This document shows, in pieces, positions 14,319 through 26,420 of a DNA stretch of 64,000 nt (position 1 is the stretch's first letter; each line of letters starts with the position of its first letter). The position numbers and the translations under genes were made by a program. Below the pieces are notes generated by a model. The model ran no database searches and was not told where the DNA came from. It was given only the letters and a program-made list of their open reading frames with translations. Origin of the DNA: Apostichopus japonicus (lineage: Eukaryota; Echinodermata; Holothuroidea; Aspidochirotida; Stichopodidae); NCBI RefSeq assembly GCF_037975245.1, contig NC_092563.1, positions 8,398,501 through 8,462,500 of the forward strand, read 5' to 3'.

Positions 14319-14993
14319 TATATAACATGTGCCAATTGGTTATCATATAGTAGGTACCAGGCATGCTTCCTGTCTGTCCTGGATGTAATTAATTGCAAAC
14401 CATTCATTTCTTGTTATCATATGATACAAGCTGCTCTCTATCTCTGTTCAATTGTCTCCATCTGTTCAATGAAGCTAAAAGTTAAAGATATTTCATTTCA
14501 CGTGTCAAGCAACATTTGAATAAAATTCTGAAATCCACATCAAAAATGACTATTTGAAATTTCCCCACGGATGAATATTTCTTCATTTAATTGTATATCG
14601 TTACCATATCCTTCATAATTGGGTAGATGAAAACACTTTTTTGAATTATTGAAATTGTCAATTTATATACAGAAATCACAAGTTACCAAAACCGAATGAA
14701 CTAGAAATTCCCTTGAGGACATGACAAGTTGGATTGATTTCAAACCAAAGAAAAAAGGCAGATGTGTCAATCGAGAGGAAGACCATAGACAGCATGAATA
14801 TGTATGCAGCATTCATAGAATAAATTTGTATGTAGTTATAACAGCTCCCATAACACAAAAGACATTCATAAAGATCATCAGTATATTGGCATTCAAATTT
14901 TAGCATGCTAAAAATTCCGATGATGAATTGAGATTATGAAAAGGACTTTCCCTGCAGGCTCTGATTCTCCATATTATTTCCAAGATCAATGAG
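13685..14993. other. No gene recognised apart from the (TA)n tract
   Basis: AT-rich. Overlapping open frames on both strands at 14676-14906 have no family or splice support. Confidence 0.45.
14239..14325. repeat. (TA)n microsatellite
   Basis: Nearly pure TA with a short TACATATACA interruption. Confidence 0.95.
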
Positions 14994-15001
14994 TGGGCGA
15001 C

Positions 15002-15290
15002 CAGGCATGTAGCCAGGAATTTGCCAAGGGAGGGGCGAAAATTTAGGCAAACTATCAGAGCCGTAGATACAGCAATGCAAACTATCTAAGTGTAGCGCCA
15101 CCATAGCGTACAAGAAAATTTTGGCTGAAAATGCCTCCCAGATCGCTGGAAATGGCACTTCCCAGGCCTTGTAAGTTGCATCTTAGCATTTTCTCTTTGA
15201 AATTACTAGTGTTATCATAAAAACATTTAAATTAAAAAAAAAAATATATCCTCAAGGGGGGGGGGGGCGGCTGTCCCCTTCGCTTGAGCA
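15002..15290. mobile_element. hAT-like MITE, family 3
   Basis: Starts CAGGCATGTAGCCAGG. Flanks TGGGCGAC (14994-15001) and TGGGTGAC (15291-15298) match at 7 of 8. The body matches 24447-24763 closely. Confidence 0.8.
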
Positions 15291-15438
15291 TGGGTGACCA
15301 CATCGGACTCTCTAGCAGATTTGGACAGATAAACAAATGACCTTCTACAGATAGGAGCATGAAAGAAACTATGCATATCTCTAAGAGATAATGTCTAAGA
15401 AGAGAAATCCAGCAGAAGAAGGGTGAAGATCATGTAGT

Positions 15439-15873
15439 CAGTGCGTTAGGAGCCGGGGGAGGGGGACAGTGGGGGGGGGGGGGCATGTGCCCCACCCCAC
15501 TCTTCTCCAAAATATAAAATGTGCCTTACTGGCAAATATAATGTGCCCCTTTGATGAAGAACTGTCTTTTGGATATCTTTAGCCTTTGTTATTTTGAATA
15601 TTTTATTGTAATTTTTAGTCTGTACATGCTATTTTTAAAAATGGCATCCCATATCTTTTTGTAGCACGGTTAACAGTAGACCATCTCAATAAATAACAAA
15701 TTCAATGTCGCAGCGCACCATAATAGTATGGATAGCATACTAACACATCATATTTAAGTGATAGGGCCGGTGTGTATCGGTTTATAGCACAACGAGTGGT
15801 GGTATTAGAAAGAGAGAGTGCCCCTCTGATGTTGTGACCCTCCCAAACTTTATTGAAGCTTCCTACCCCCCTG
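15439..15873. mobile_element. hAT-like MITE, family 2 (inverted)
   Basis: Ends CAGTGCGTTAGGAGCC and CTTCCTACCCCCCTG. Flanks CATGTAGT (15431-15438) and CATGTAAT (15874-15881) match at 7 of 8. Confidence 0.85.
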
Positions 15874-16129
15874 CATGTAATAATATCTTGATAAATATGC
15901 ATTCAGTTCATACATACCATTTGAGCATGGTTTCATTCAACGCTAGCCGATAGTAATTCCCATCAAAATGATCAAAGTATGTATCAAACTTTCTAGGACA
16001 AAGAAAATTACCTAGAGGTAAAGGTGAATCCTACTCAGTTCAAGACAATTAGACAGCATTTAGTCAAAATGTCAATAGAAAAAGTGAAAGTTCAAGAAAA
16101 CAAATGATATTTTTCTTTCACCCTCTTCA

Positions 16130-16241
16130 AGTTGCCTTGTGTTCCTATTTGATGTTGATTGGATCAAAGTTTCCATGAGTGGTATAAATTCAAGATCACT
16201 TTTAACAAGGTCTTGAAGTAGAGATATTTGGTTCTGAAGCA
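16130..16241 (-). other. Possible minus-strand exon
   Basis: The minus strand has a CTGCTTCAG acceptor, then about 110 nt open without a stop (LLQDLVKSDLEFIPLMETL and on to TRQLEE), then GTGAAAG as a donor. It looks like coding sequence of a helical protein, but it is isolated and unassigned. Confidence 0.2.
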
Positions 16242-16589
16242 GGGATTTTTGCAAAGTTGTTTCCCTACTTCAGTTCTTAGGTGAGGTTATTGTAAACTAA
16301 AAATTGAGCTTCTAAACTGAACAGATCTGTCACTGTACGGTGTGTTATCGCACCCCTACTATGGGTACACATCTCCTTATATTAATAAATAATGCATTTG
16401 TAAAACTAACCTTCCCCTCCTTAAAGTTATTCTTTACTATTTCTGATTAGTGCATAACATCATGATAACATCAGGGGCTTGCTCTAGTCAAGGGCTTGCT
16501 CTCTTTAGAGGGCAGTATTCAAAAATAAAATAGTTATTCTTCACTGTCTCTGATGATGCACATGTTGGCTTACTCCTATTAGAGTCTAT

Positions 16590-17335
16590 ATACATTCGCC
16601 CGATTTTTCTCCTTCAGGAAAAGTGCCAAAAAGCAGCAGGAGAACATCTTTTTTTACCTGTTATCAATCATGATCTAGATTTTGGAGCAGCGTACGAAAA
16701 TTGTTTACAGCTGAGTGAAGAGATTTGTTTACAAGTGACAAAAACTTCCAGCCTGGATAGCAAAAAATCTACATGGTCATGATACGGAAATTTGATAGTG
16801 CCATGAAAGGCCAACTTGTCAGCTATCTGGTAGCTACTGAGAACTTATATCTAGACTTAGAGACCACATTACTTTTGTGATTTAGTGTGTAAGTCAATGG
16901 GGCTTTTAATGGGGGTATGCTACCACATATGGGTGGCGCACTCCATGTAGTTAATCTTGATCCGTAAGATTATTCTCTCAGGAAAAGAGCCACATTGGAC
17001 AAGAGAACATCTTTTTCTTTTATATCACATACGTACGATTTGTGGCTCCTATGTACAAAAATTTTGAGCCAATTAAGGGAATTTTAGACACCTTTAAGTA
17101 AACCTTCAAAGAGTAACATAGGAAATGTGTTTACCAGTCAGGAGGCATATATTGAGATGGTCTCATAGCTAAAATCTACACATGTGGTAATGGTACAGAA
17201 AATAGAATGTGTTATGAATGTTCAACATGTCCTCCATCCAATAAAGGGTTTATATCACTTCAAACATCTACAAGGTTTTAGAGGCACATTACTTGATTAA
17301 GTGTGTAAGTCAATGGGCAATAATATGTAGTATAC
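16590..17335 (+). repeat. Dispersed repeat related to the edge of the tandem duplication
   Basis: 16690-16915 matches the reverse complement of 57830-58060 and 62690-62900 (shared phrases CATGGTCATGATACGGAAA and GATTTAGTGTG). A diverged second unit follows at 16980-17330. Element class unknown. Confidence 0.6.
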
Positions 17336-17604
17336 GACTATATACTATCAAGGAACTTGTTTATTTAGAGGGCAGTCTTCCAAAATAAAACACACTTGCC
17401 AGGTAGCTCATAATAACATTTCTATTTTTATTTCAGATCAAAGATTGAATAACTTTGCATATTAACAGTCATTAATGTATTTCACCCCCCCCCCCCCTCA
17501 TACGATTGCTTTAATGATATAGCATGGTAAAATTATAAAATTAAAACAACAAAATATTGAACATAGTACTTTGCAAAGATAACATTTTGCATATTTTGTT
17601 TCAG

Positions 17605-18771
17605 GCGGGAAATACCTGTCCGAGAAAGGCTACATTGAAGTTATAAAGGTGATATTGGTTTCCATCCTAATAATGACACCATTATGTGCCACATAGTGGT
17701 GTGAATTTCTTTATGTCCAACATTAAATGGTTTCAGTACAGTCTCACTAGTCAGGGCTGACCTTTTCATTCAGTATTTTAAATGTTTGTGTATCTCTCTA
17801 CAAGTTTAAGGCGTGCATTCCTTACCTCAGCTTCAATTTGGCTTTATAACAGGCTGTTTAAATTACAATATGGGACGGATCAGTTGAAGCAACACAATTA
17901 TGAATGTACAGATGCAGTCCTGTTTCTTACATTAGACATCAAGTTTTTCCCCACACCCTGGAACCTTTTCCTTTGCGAAAGCAGTTTTCAAAAACAGGCA
18001 TGTATTTTTTTAATTGTTTTTTTATTGTCATCTTTAATGAGGGTAGTCCTGCTCAGTGCAGGAGCACTGCTTTCCAGTATAGCTCTTAAGCTGACTTGGT
18101 ACTTGATACTCAAGCAGACTTGATACTCATAATAATTATGACACAATTTACATATTCATGACGTTCAGTATTCCTTTATGCTGCTTGGGGTTCTAGGGCC
18201 TCTTGCATTAAAACACTGTGGGTAATGTATGTATTTTAGATCCTCCTGCAAGCAGGAACCCGCGAAGAAGCCATCATTGGCTTATCAAAGCCGCAAGCTG
18301 ACCGAAGTCAGTCTCTTAGATTCATATTTAACGTCCATGATTATGAATTGTCAATTGTCAACAACTCTGTAACTGGACGACATACATTAATCTTTGAGTG
18401 ACTCAAACACGGGACCTTATGATTGAAAAGCACTGGCGTTAACCACTGAGCTAACACTCCTCTGTACATGTTTATGTACATGTTAATGTCTCTTAAGCAG
18501 GATCATACTGAACGACTGAATACCATACACAAAAGTTTCAAACGGGAATTAGACTTAGAATTCAAAATTCAAACCAAGTTTATCAGAAATGCAAGTCCTG
18601 CACTCTTCTCATATATCAGCACAGACAGGTAAGTATAATATGATAGCATATATATGTACATGTAAAGATCCCTTTGTATACATATAGCAGTATAATAGGT
18701 ATATTCAAACAGACTTATCTAGCTCTTTTAGTTGGTGGTGATCACTATTTCTTTGCAGGTTTTTTGTTTAA
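17605..18771 (+). CDS. 3' end of an unidentified plus-strand gene (partial, exon fragments)
   Basis: Three segments can be joined in frame: 17605-17648 (acceptor TTTGTTTCAG, donor GTGATA), 18501-18628 (acceptor TCTTAAGCAG, donor GTAAGT) and 18759-18771 (acceptor TTTCTTTGCAG, then Phe-Phe-Val-stop). They read GKYLSEKGYIEVIK, then DHTERLNTIHKSFKRELDLE, a 22-residue stretch, and STDRFFV. The composition is charged and possibly coiled coil. AATAAA follows at 18894-18899, so the gene would converge on ACOT8. I cannot name the family and found no secure upstream exons. The evidence is splice signals plus phase agreement only. Confidence 0.4.
18238..18475 (-). mobile_element. Second tRNA-derived SINE type
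   Basis: On the minus strand the head has TAGCTCAGTGGTTAACG (A box) and GTGTTTGAGTC (B-box-like) in tRNA spacing, followed by an unrelated body ending near TGCTTGCAGGAGG. It lies between the two exon-like segments at 17.6 and 18.5 kb. Confidence 0.55.
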
Positions 18772-19209
18772 AAACACAATGAAACACCAAATATACATAT
18801 TTACATGCATTCTTCAACATGCTGCTTATGGAGAGGTGCATGAAATATGATGGATATATGACAGTCTATTATATAGATTACAAACAACTTGTTAATAAAT
18901 GTATTAATAAATTCATGCAAACTCTCCATCAAATATTCTATTAAATGAAAGATAGGTTTAGTGAAAGTTGATCTCATAACAGATGCACACAGCTGCTCTT
19001 AATACACAAATGGATGTAGTCACCACTGAGCTGTCTTTTCAGACCTACTGTAATAACATAGTTGTGCATCGTAGCTATTCATAACTATGATAAACCAGGA
19101 CAACTGTGTAGTAATTAGTATCTCGTGAATATTTAACTATTCACGATAAAATTAGCACCTCGCAGCTTGGGTCATGAATATTTAAACAATTCACGATAAA
19201 ATAAGCACC
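18772..19209. other. Convergent 3' region beside ACOT8
   Basis: Holds AATAAA on the plus strand (18894) and a 46-bp duplication overlapping the ACOT8 stop region (19138-19230), whose outer copy lies in the 3' UTR. Confidence 0.55.
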
Positions 19210-22200
19210 TCACAGCTTGGGTCTGATCAAGGTTTCCTGAGCCACTGACACAGCGAGTGTCCCATCTCTTCTCCACAGACGACCAAAGTTTAGTCCCCGA
19301 GCATTTCCTGCAAGGACAGAATGAAACCTTTCAATTGATATAATTTCACTGTGAGATGAATATAATAATAATCATAATTCTCAGTTCTTACATAGCGCAA
19401 CTTACCATAAAGTCTCGCCGCGCTGTACTTAACCCTGGTCATTAGTAACTTGTCACACCTACACACCAAAGTGTGCACAATTCAAACAATCTCTCCTGGG
19501 GCACCACAGTGCACCACAGCACAGCCATGTGTCCCCTGGGGGACTTCCCATGGGGTCCAGCCACAAACCGGTGCACACAACTATATTTACAAGTCACCTC
19601 GCAAGTCCCCATTTATACACCTGGGTGAAGAGAGGCAATGGAGATAAAGTGCCTTGCCCAAGGACACAATGCAATGATCTGGCCAGGGCTCGAACCTGTA
19701 ATCCTTAGATCACAAGTCCACTGCCTTAACCACAATGCCCTCATTGTTCTATTTAGGCTGAAACAGTTGAAGTACCGAAGTTTTGAAGCATGCATCAACC
19801 AGACAAGTACATAACATCCTGTACTCATACCATTCCAGGTTACCTCCATGACGAACGTTTTGTCAGATGGACAGGAAAGTGATGGGGAAACTTATACGAC
19901 GCATTTTGGAAAAAGCTAAAAACGATGATTGGCTTGGACAGAATTCTAACCAGTTCACAAATACAAGTCCCGTGTTGTAAAACTTGAAGTATGCAACAAT
20001 GTACAATTGCTAACCATTTTCTTAACTTAAACCAGTTTTGTAAAACTGCACTTTCGACTGGTACTGTATGCTACGAGTAAAAAGAACAAAATTAACATCA
20101 AGTTGGTAACGGCGATTGAATATCGGTCAAGGAAATGTTAAAATGTGGATAACAAGGGGTGGAAACAAATCACTGGAACTCTCCCTAAAATGCCAGACTA
20201 GTGTTACTGATGTTACTTTTAAATCCCCCCACTCCCCCGTTGACTCATGTTTAACAACAAAGAAGAAATAAAAACTGAGATACTGACCAGCGATAGGACT
20301 CTCGCATTGATAGAGCATCCACTCGTCTGACCTGAAGGGAGCGTGGAACCACATGGAATGGTCTAATGAGGTCATCAAACCGATACCAATATCTCTGTTT
20401 GGTAGGACGCATGTAAAACTGAGTTCAATATCCGAGAGGTAAGCTGCAACGCAGGCATGCATTTGATTGTTGCCTTCACCTGTCACGGACAAAAAAGAAG
20501 ATAATAAAGCGATGAGAGGAACAACATGTATATATGTCAGTAAAACATGAATGAATAATTCAAGAATTACATGTCAATAACAAAGATCCAATTATCGCCA
20601 ATTTCCTAACACCGAACAAACAATGTTCAATTTCAAATCTTTGAAATACCCTCTGAGGACTTTTCACAATGTAGGTAGTGATATCATTAAATGTAAGGCA
20701 GAGTTGGGTATTACCTTCATACTTTCAGATAACATGTATATAATAACTATATTGATAGAGGATTTCATTCGATGATGGGGTTACGTGACAACAAAACTAT
20801 AAACTTGGCATTAAGGAGTGAAAGAAAGCAAGAAAGGCAGTGATTTCTACTTGATGTTTGTTGTTCACATGATATCTTATTTATGGCGGATGTATGAAAA
20901 GTGAAGCAATTCTCTGTCCTTAGTACTGTATATTATCCCACCCCCCACCCCCCTCCCCTCAAATCAGCTCAAAAAACAAACTTCTCTCTCTGACAGCTTT
21001 AATATGTCAGAAGGTAGGTGCTTACCAATAAAGCCATTAGCTTTAACCCAAGTGAGTACTCTGGGCTCTGTTGGAACTAAACCAAAGTGAACCCTCATAC
21101 CATCTACTCTTCTATGTTCAAAGGGAATTTCCCTGGCAAGAAATCTCTCCACTCTTTCCCTTTGTTTCTGAGGTGTGTCAGGAATTCTGGTAGAAGAGAG
21201 AAAATTGATTAGTATTGAGTACTATGTTAATATAAGGTATAGGAAGGATTGGGGCGGGGGGGGGGGGGTGGGGGGGGGGTGGGGGGTAAAGTAGGCACAG
21301 GCTGATTCGTCATCCCAGAATGATCTAGAATATGAAGGCAAATTGCCATAGCTCCCATCATACACAGCATTAACAGGGTATTCGTTTATGAAAATACAAG
21401 ACGAAAAATATATATGATAATATGAAACAAATTCCCATCCAGGAGCAGCCAAATATTGTGAAGGAGTTTCACTTCCAACCTTATCTAAAAAGTAGCATTT
21501 TACAATTTAAACAAAGGATAAAAGAAGTCAAGATAACTACACAATTATAGACACCATTTCACCATGTTTCGTTCGTCCTACTGTTATTGTCTTGTAAAGT
21601 CGCCCTAAGTTTACACAATTTTGTTACTCAAAATCACAGTTACTCCAAAGCCTGCTTGTATACTCAAGGGCAGTCAGTATGGTATTTTTTACAGGCCTGC
21701 AGTAAAGTACAGGGAGTTGTTGCCATGGTTACATTGTTTAGGAATTTCCTGTACTGCGGCCTATATACAATGATTTGCTCAAATGTAACAACTTATGTTT
21801 TCTTTCTGCAATGACATCTAGTGCCAACCAACTCTGCTTTATACCTGTTCCTCCTAGCTTGTGTATATATTATTTAACATAGGGACCACAAGAACATCTG
21901 CTTACCTGGTCCTCCTAGCTTGTGTATATGTGAAATAATATAGGGACCACACAGAGATCTGCTTCCCTGTTCCTCCTACAGTAGCTTGTGTATATGTGAT
22001 TTTACATAGGGATCACACAAACATCTGATTACCTGGGCCTCCTAGTGTGTATATGTGAAGTCATATGGGGACCACACAGACATCTGCTTACCTGTTCCTC
22101 CTAGCTTGTGTATATATGATTTTACATAGGAACCACACAGATATCTGCTTACAGAATTACTGTTTACTGCTTCATATAAGCATAGAACATTTCGAATGTT

Positions 22201-25200
22201 CTACATGGGCCAAAACAGTTCATGATGGCTGGGTGCAATCAAACCACCTCAGAAGGAAACACTAACTTATAGAACTAACTCAATTTTATTTAGGAAATGC
22301 CAAGGAGAAATTAGAACTTGCAAATTGTACAAGCAATGGAGGTTGAACCATCTTTAACTTCTTCCTGTACCAAGAAGCAGCTCTTTGACACAAACACATC
22401 TACCACCACGAATACAGATTTACAAATTTTACTGCAAAGAGTATTTCATTGATAAATACTTTCCTACATGTATATCTCATTGATGGGAATATTGCAAAAA
22501 CGATTTTCCGGAAAGCAAAACGCAACCAATGAAGAGTGAAAGGGAAGCATTATTACGAGTCATGATGAAACAAGCTTACTTTAGAAATTCTGAAAGTAAA
22601 TCTTTGTCGCTTGGCAATTTCTCTGGTTCAGGAACATTTGGCATGGAGAACTGATGTTGAAATGGAGACTCCTCTTGTTTGTGGAAAGAAGCGTTCATTA
22701 TGAAGACTGGATGGCCATCTTGGATTGCTTGAACAGATCGAGACGAGAAGCTCTTGCCATCTCTGATATTCTCTACCTTGTAGAGGACTGGTTTGTCGGG
22801 ATTTCCTGGTAAAGTTGAGAGCGAGTTTATTTGTAAAGTTATAAAGAACTTGCCTCCGAAAATTCAATTGATAAGAAGAAAGTATTGGCATTTTGTGCTT
22901 GAAAAGTGACATCTCCCAAATGCAATGCTGTTGAAAAATATTTCAGATACAGCTAGACAAGGCTCTTAAAATTCAAACAATTTCTATGCTTCAACTAGAC
23001 CTTCAAAATTTTCATATCAGAAGAATAAGGGTATGATAACTTTCACCTGAGGGCTATATGCTATATATGCTATATTGCACCCAAGAGATAATCCTATTGT
23101 CCGCTCACTGCATCTGCTTTTGCAGGGGGGTAGGAAGCTTCCAAAACGTGGGGGGGGGGGACAAAACATCAGAGGAGCACTTTCACATTCCACAACCACC
23201 ACTTGATAAACTATAAACCGATACACACCGGCCATTTCACCTAATATATATGATGTGTTAGTATGCTATCAATACTATTATGGTGCATGTGAATAATTAA
23301 ATAAATTAAATAAATAAAATATTAAAATTAACAAAGGCTTAAAATATCCAAAAGACAGTTCTTCATCAAAGGGGCACATTTTATTTGCCAGTAGGGCACA
23401 TTTGCTATTTTGGAAAAAAAGTGGGAGGCACGTGCCCCCCGGCTCCTACCCCCTGTGCTTTTGGGATATGAGAATCATTTTGCTAGCATGCATACAGAAC
23501 TGGTATTAACTCAAAAGGGTTTTGGTTCTAGGTGTATTATAGTCTTAGAACAATTTGTGTAACAATTGGATCTATCATTACTGCTAAAAGGAAAATTGAT
23601 CATACAGTATATGGATATAAAATGCTCCCTGAACCCAGCAGTCATTTATGCCAGCAACCCGTTGGCTCCACATGTCACACGTTTAACTTTAAGGATACAA
23701 TAAAGCTATCCATTGGCTACAGTCTCTTCTCAGTTTTAAAAGTAACACTATCACAACCGAACTTCAGCCCACAAATAAGTTAGTCAAAATATAGATCTGA
23801 ATATAACAAATGCTCTGTATTTCACAATCTGAGTTGTCACAAATGTCTCCTGATCTAAATATTTGAACTAGTTTCCATCTGAGGAGGCCATCTTAAATGC
23901 ACGAAGGTCCTGTACGAGTCCTAGAAAGGGTACTTGTCATGTTTCTTTGTTTAAATATGAGTTCTTTATGCAATCAAGTAGAACACTGCCGACGTTGAGT
24001 ATTAACATGTTATATTTTATTGCGTAACATAGTCATGCTGTGCAGGACAGATACAGGACGACATGTCCAAGATTACATGTTGACAGATGGAGAGACAGGT
24101 TGAACAAGGACGAGCAGACGGCATGCTCTAACTTATATATCAATATATGCAAATGCACAGCTCAAGAACAAACAGGTGCAGATTATACAATGTAGTGCAT
24201 CGTTTGCACACGGACATCTTATGAATATTCAATAACATTACAGTACTATAGTACCCACCGTGTGTGACAAAGTAACTATGTAGTGAGTGTACATTCAGGC
24301 GTTGATCAACCGTCTTTCCAGCTGCTACCAGAGCTTGCCCTACGATTTGACCACCAAAGAGATTCTTGGTTCTGAAAGCTGACCACATCTGAGCTGCTCT
24401 GAAAGAGAATGGAGATAGAGATTTGCCCAAAAACCTGCATCTGATACAGGCGCTTAGCCAGGAATTTGCCAAGGGAGGGACGAAAATGAAGGCAAACAAT
24501 CAGAGCCGTAGATACGGCATTGCAAACTATCTAAGCATAGCGCCACCATGATTGGCGCGAAGCGTTTAAGAAAATTTTGGCTGAAAATGCCTCCCAAATC
24601 GCTGGAAATGGCACTTCCAAGGCCTTGTAAGTTGCATCTTAGCATTTTCTCTTTTAAAATTACTAGCGATATCATAAAAACATTAAAAAAAAAAAATTAA
24701 AAATATGCTCAAGCGGGGGGGGGAGGGCGGCTGCCCCCTTCGCCCACCTTGGCTGCGCGCCTGATCTGACAGCATATTTTAATATATTCACAGAAAATGT
24801 CCTTATTCTGAGGGATAACATACAGTACCTCCTACATTCGCCATCTTAATTTCTTACTTAATCACTTCTCCTATCATCCTATGTCAATAACCGTGTCATT
24901 TCTTGTTATCCTTTCAAGATGTGATTTTCACCATTTCTTTCCTTGTCATTAATTGGCAATGTTCACTCTTTTGGCAAATCCTTGTTTGGCTGCAAGGTCG
25001 AAGTCATTCACTGTGAGCACCGGTCAATCCCCACATCTTTCCTTGTAGTAATGACACATATTCCATGCCTTGTTGTTTGCTACCTTATTTCTTGTCAATA
25101 ATCTTACCATTCAACTTTTCATTTCTATGTCATTCCTTGTCATCGGCCATGTCTTTGGACTTCTCAACCACCCTGAAATTTTCTGTGTCATTCACAATTT

Positions 25201-26420
25201 TGCTTAAATTGGCAATCACCACACATGTCATTCTTTGACATTCACAATACAATTACTTCTATCATTGCTATTATGTCCTTCCTTGTCTTTTGCTGTGTTT
25301 ATTTCAAGATTGTCATACCAATCATTTCCATGAAATTCTTGCTGCACAGAATAATACATTCGTAAACATAATTTTCTCAACAGCCTAGGGCTGCTTCAAA
25401 CTTTATATTATGCTTCAGTTTCTGACATTTCATTATGAGTCTCTTACAAAATTCTGTACCTTCTGCCAACACATCTAATTGTCATTTACCTAATGTAAGT
25501 CTAGTTTCATTCGCTTTTCCTACACAGTAATTAATTGTTGATTGATTTCATTCCATTGAGCCTATTCTTTACCCGATTAGAATTGTACTGTACTATATCA
25601 TTACATGCAATTACAAAGTGTTTGACAAATTCTTGGTGATATAGAATATTTGTAAATTGTTTTTGGAATGTGACCATCAGTTTGCATCTTTTTCAAGTAT
25701 AATCTACAGATTTGTTTTCCTCCCACTGCTATTGTGAATGAACAGACCAGTGTTAATTGCTTTGGCCTAGCTTGTCCCTCAATGTGTTACATGTTACTTT
25801 GCATGCTATGTGCAATTCATCACTTTCCACTTTCAGTTTATCTATCAGCTTACTAATTATCATTTCAACTATTAGGCAAACTTATTGCCTTCAATCAGAG
25901 TGAAAGAATATATACCCTGGTTACCTGGTAATTCTTCCAAATTCTAGAGTCATAGTACATGTCATATTCTTAAAAAGTTTTGTGAATTTCAAATGCATTG
26001 CACTCTTTTAACAATCCAATGTGTTCGATGGCCGCATATTTGACGCATAAGTTCGGGGGAGAAAATTGTTTAAGATGGGCTTACATAGTTACAAGTTGGC
26101 TACTTATTGTAGCCTAACTAAGTTATATAGCCTAGGCCTAGGCTTAATGCTACAGGAAAGGTAGCTATTCCAATGCTCCTAACTAACCGAAACAGATTCA
26201 CATCAAGTCTTTCCAATGTGAGCACTGTATCCATCAAAGTGCTCTTGAGTTTGTCATTTGACTGATCTTTGTTCTTGTTTTCATTTTCGTCATTTTCAGA
26301 ACTGCCTTCTGCTCCACTAGCCGCAGACGACGTTGGACTTGTTGCCATTTTTTGTACTCGTCGATATGTACTGCACAGACCTGTCAAAACTCGGCTTCGA
26401 AAACATCGAATAGGTAGCAT
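19210..26420 (-). CDS. ACOT8: Acyl-CoA thioesterase 8, peroxisomal (six exons, complete)
   Basis: Hydrolyses fatty acyl-CoA to free acid and CoA in peroxisomes; double-hotdog TesB/ACOT8 family. Exons in transcript order: 26188-26420, 24259-24398, 22580-22805, 21026-21186, 20288-20479, 19210-19307. All junctions are GT-AG, phases agree, and the sum is 1,050 nt (349 aa plus TGA). Family landmarks are LFGGQIVGQALVAA and HSLHSYF (first hotdog), HPVFIMNASFHKQEESPFQHQFSMP, then SLDHSMWFHAPF and VAQET (second hotdog). Asp293, Ser314 and Gln341 lie where TesB-type enzymes carry their Asp-Ser/Thr-Gln catalytic set. The first ATG adds 24 Arg-rich residues before Met25, whose context is stronger; starting at Met25 gives about 325 aa, near the usual length. 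The C-terminus is Pro-Lys-Leu, a weak PTS1, where mammalian ACOT8 ends in SKL. Introns carry a hAT MITE, a SINE and a 60-bp repeat. Splice sites are read by eye. Confidence 0.95.
19585..19750 (-). mobile_element. tRNA-derived SINE, partial (ACOT8 intron 5)
   Basis: The minus strand carries the B-box GGTTCGAGCCC and the shared body with AAGGCACTTTATCTCC. Only the head half is recognisable. Confidence 0.65.
21829..22152. repeat. About 60-bp tandem repeat in ACOT8 intron 3, five copies
   Basis: The unit contains CATCTGCTTACCTG, TTCCTCCTAGCTTGTG and ATAGGGACCACACA. On the ACOT8 sense strand intact units read ACAG|GTAAGC, a consensus donor site. Confidence 0.85.
23123..23455. mobile_element. hAT-like MITE, family 2, perfect TSD (ACOT8 intron 2)
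   Basis: Ends CAGGGGGGTAGGAAGC and GGCTCCTACCCCCTG, with TGCTTTTG duplicated at 23115-23122 and 23456-23463. It is the shortest and probably youngest copy of the family here. Confidence 0.9.
24447..24763. mobile_element. hAT-like MITE, family 3 (ACOT8 intron 1, beside exon 2)
   Basis: Starts CAGGCGCTTAGCCAGG, ends GGCTGCGCGCCTG. Flanks ATCTGATA and ATCTGACA match at 7 of 8. It sits about 50 bp from the exon 2 acceptor of ACOT8. Confidence 0.85.
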
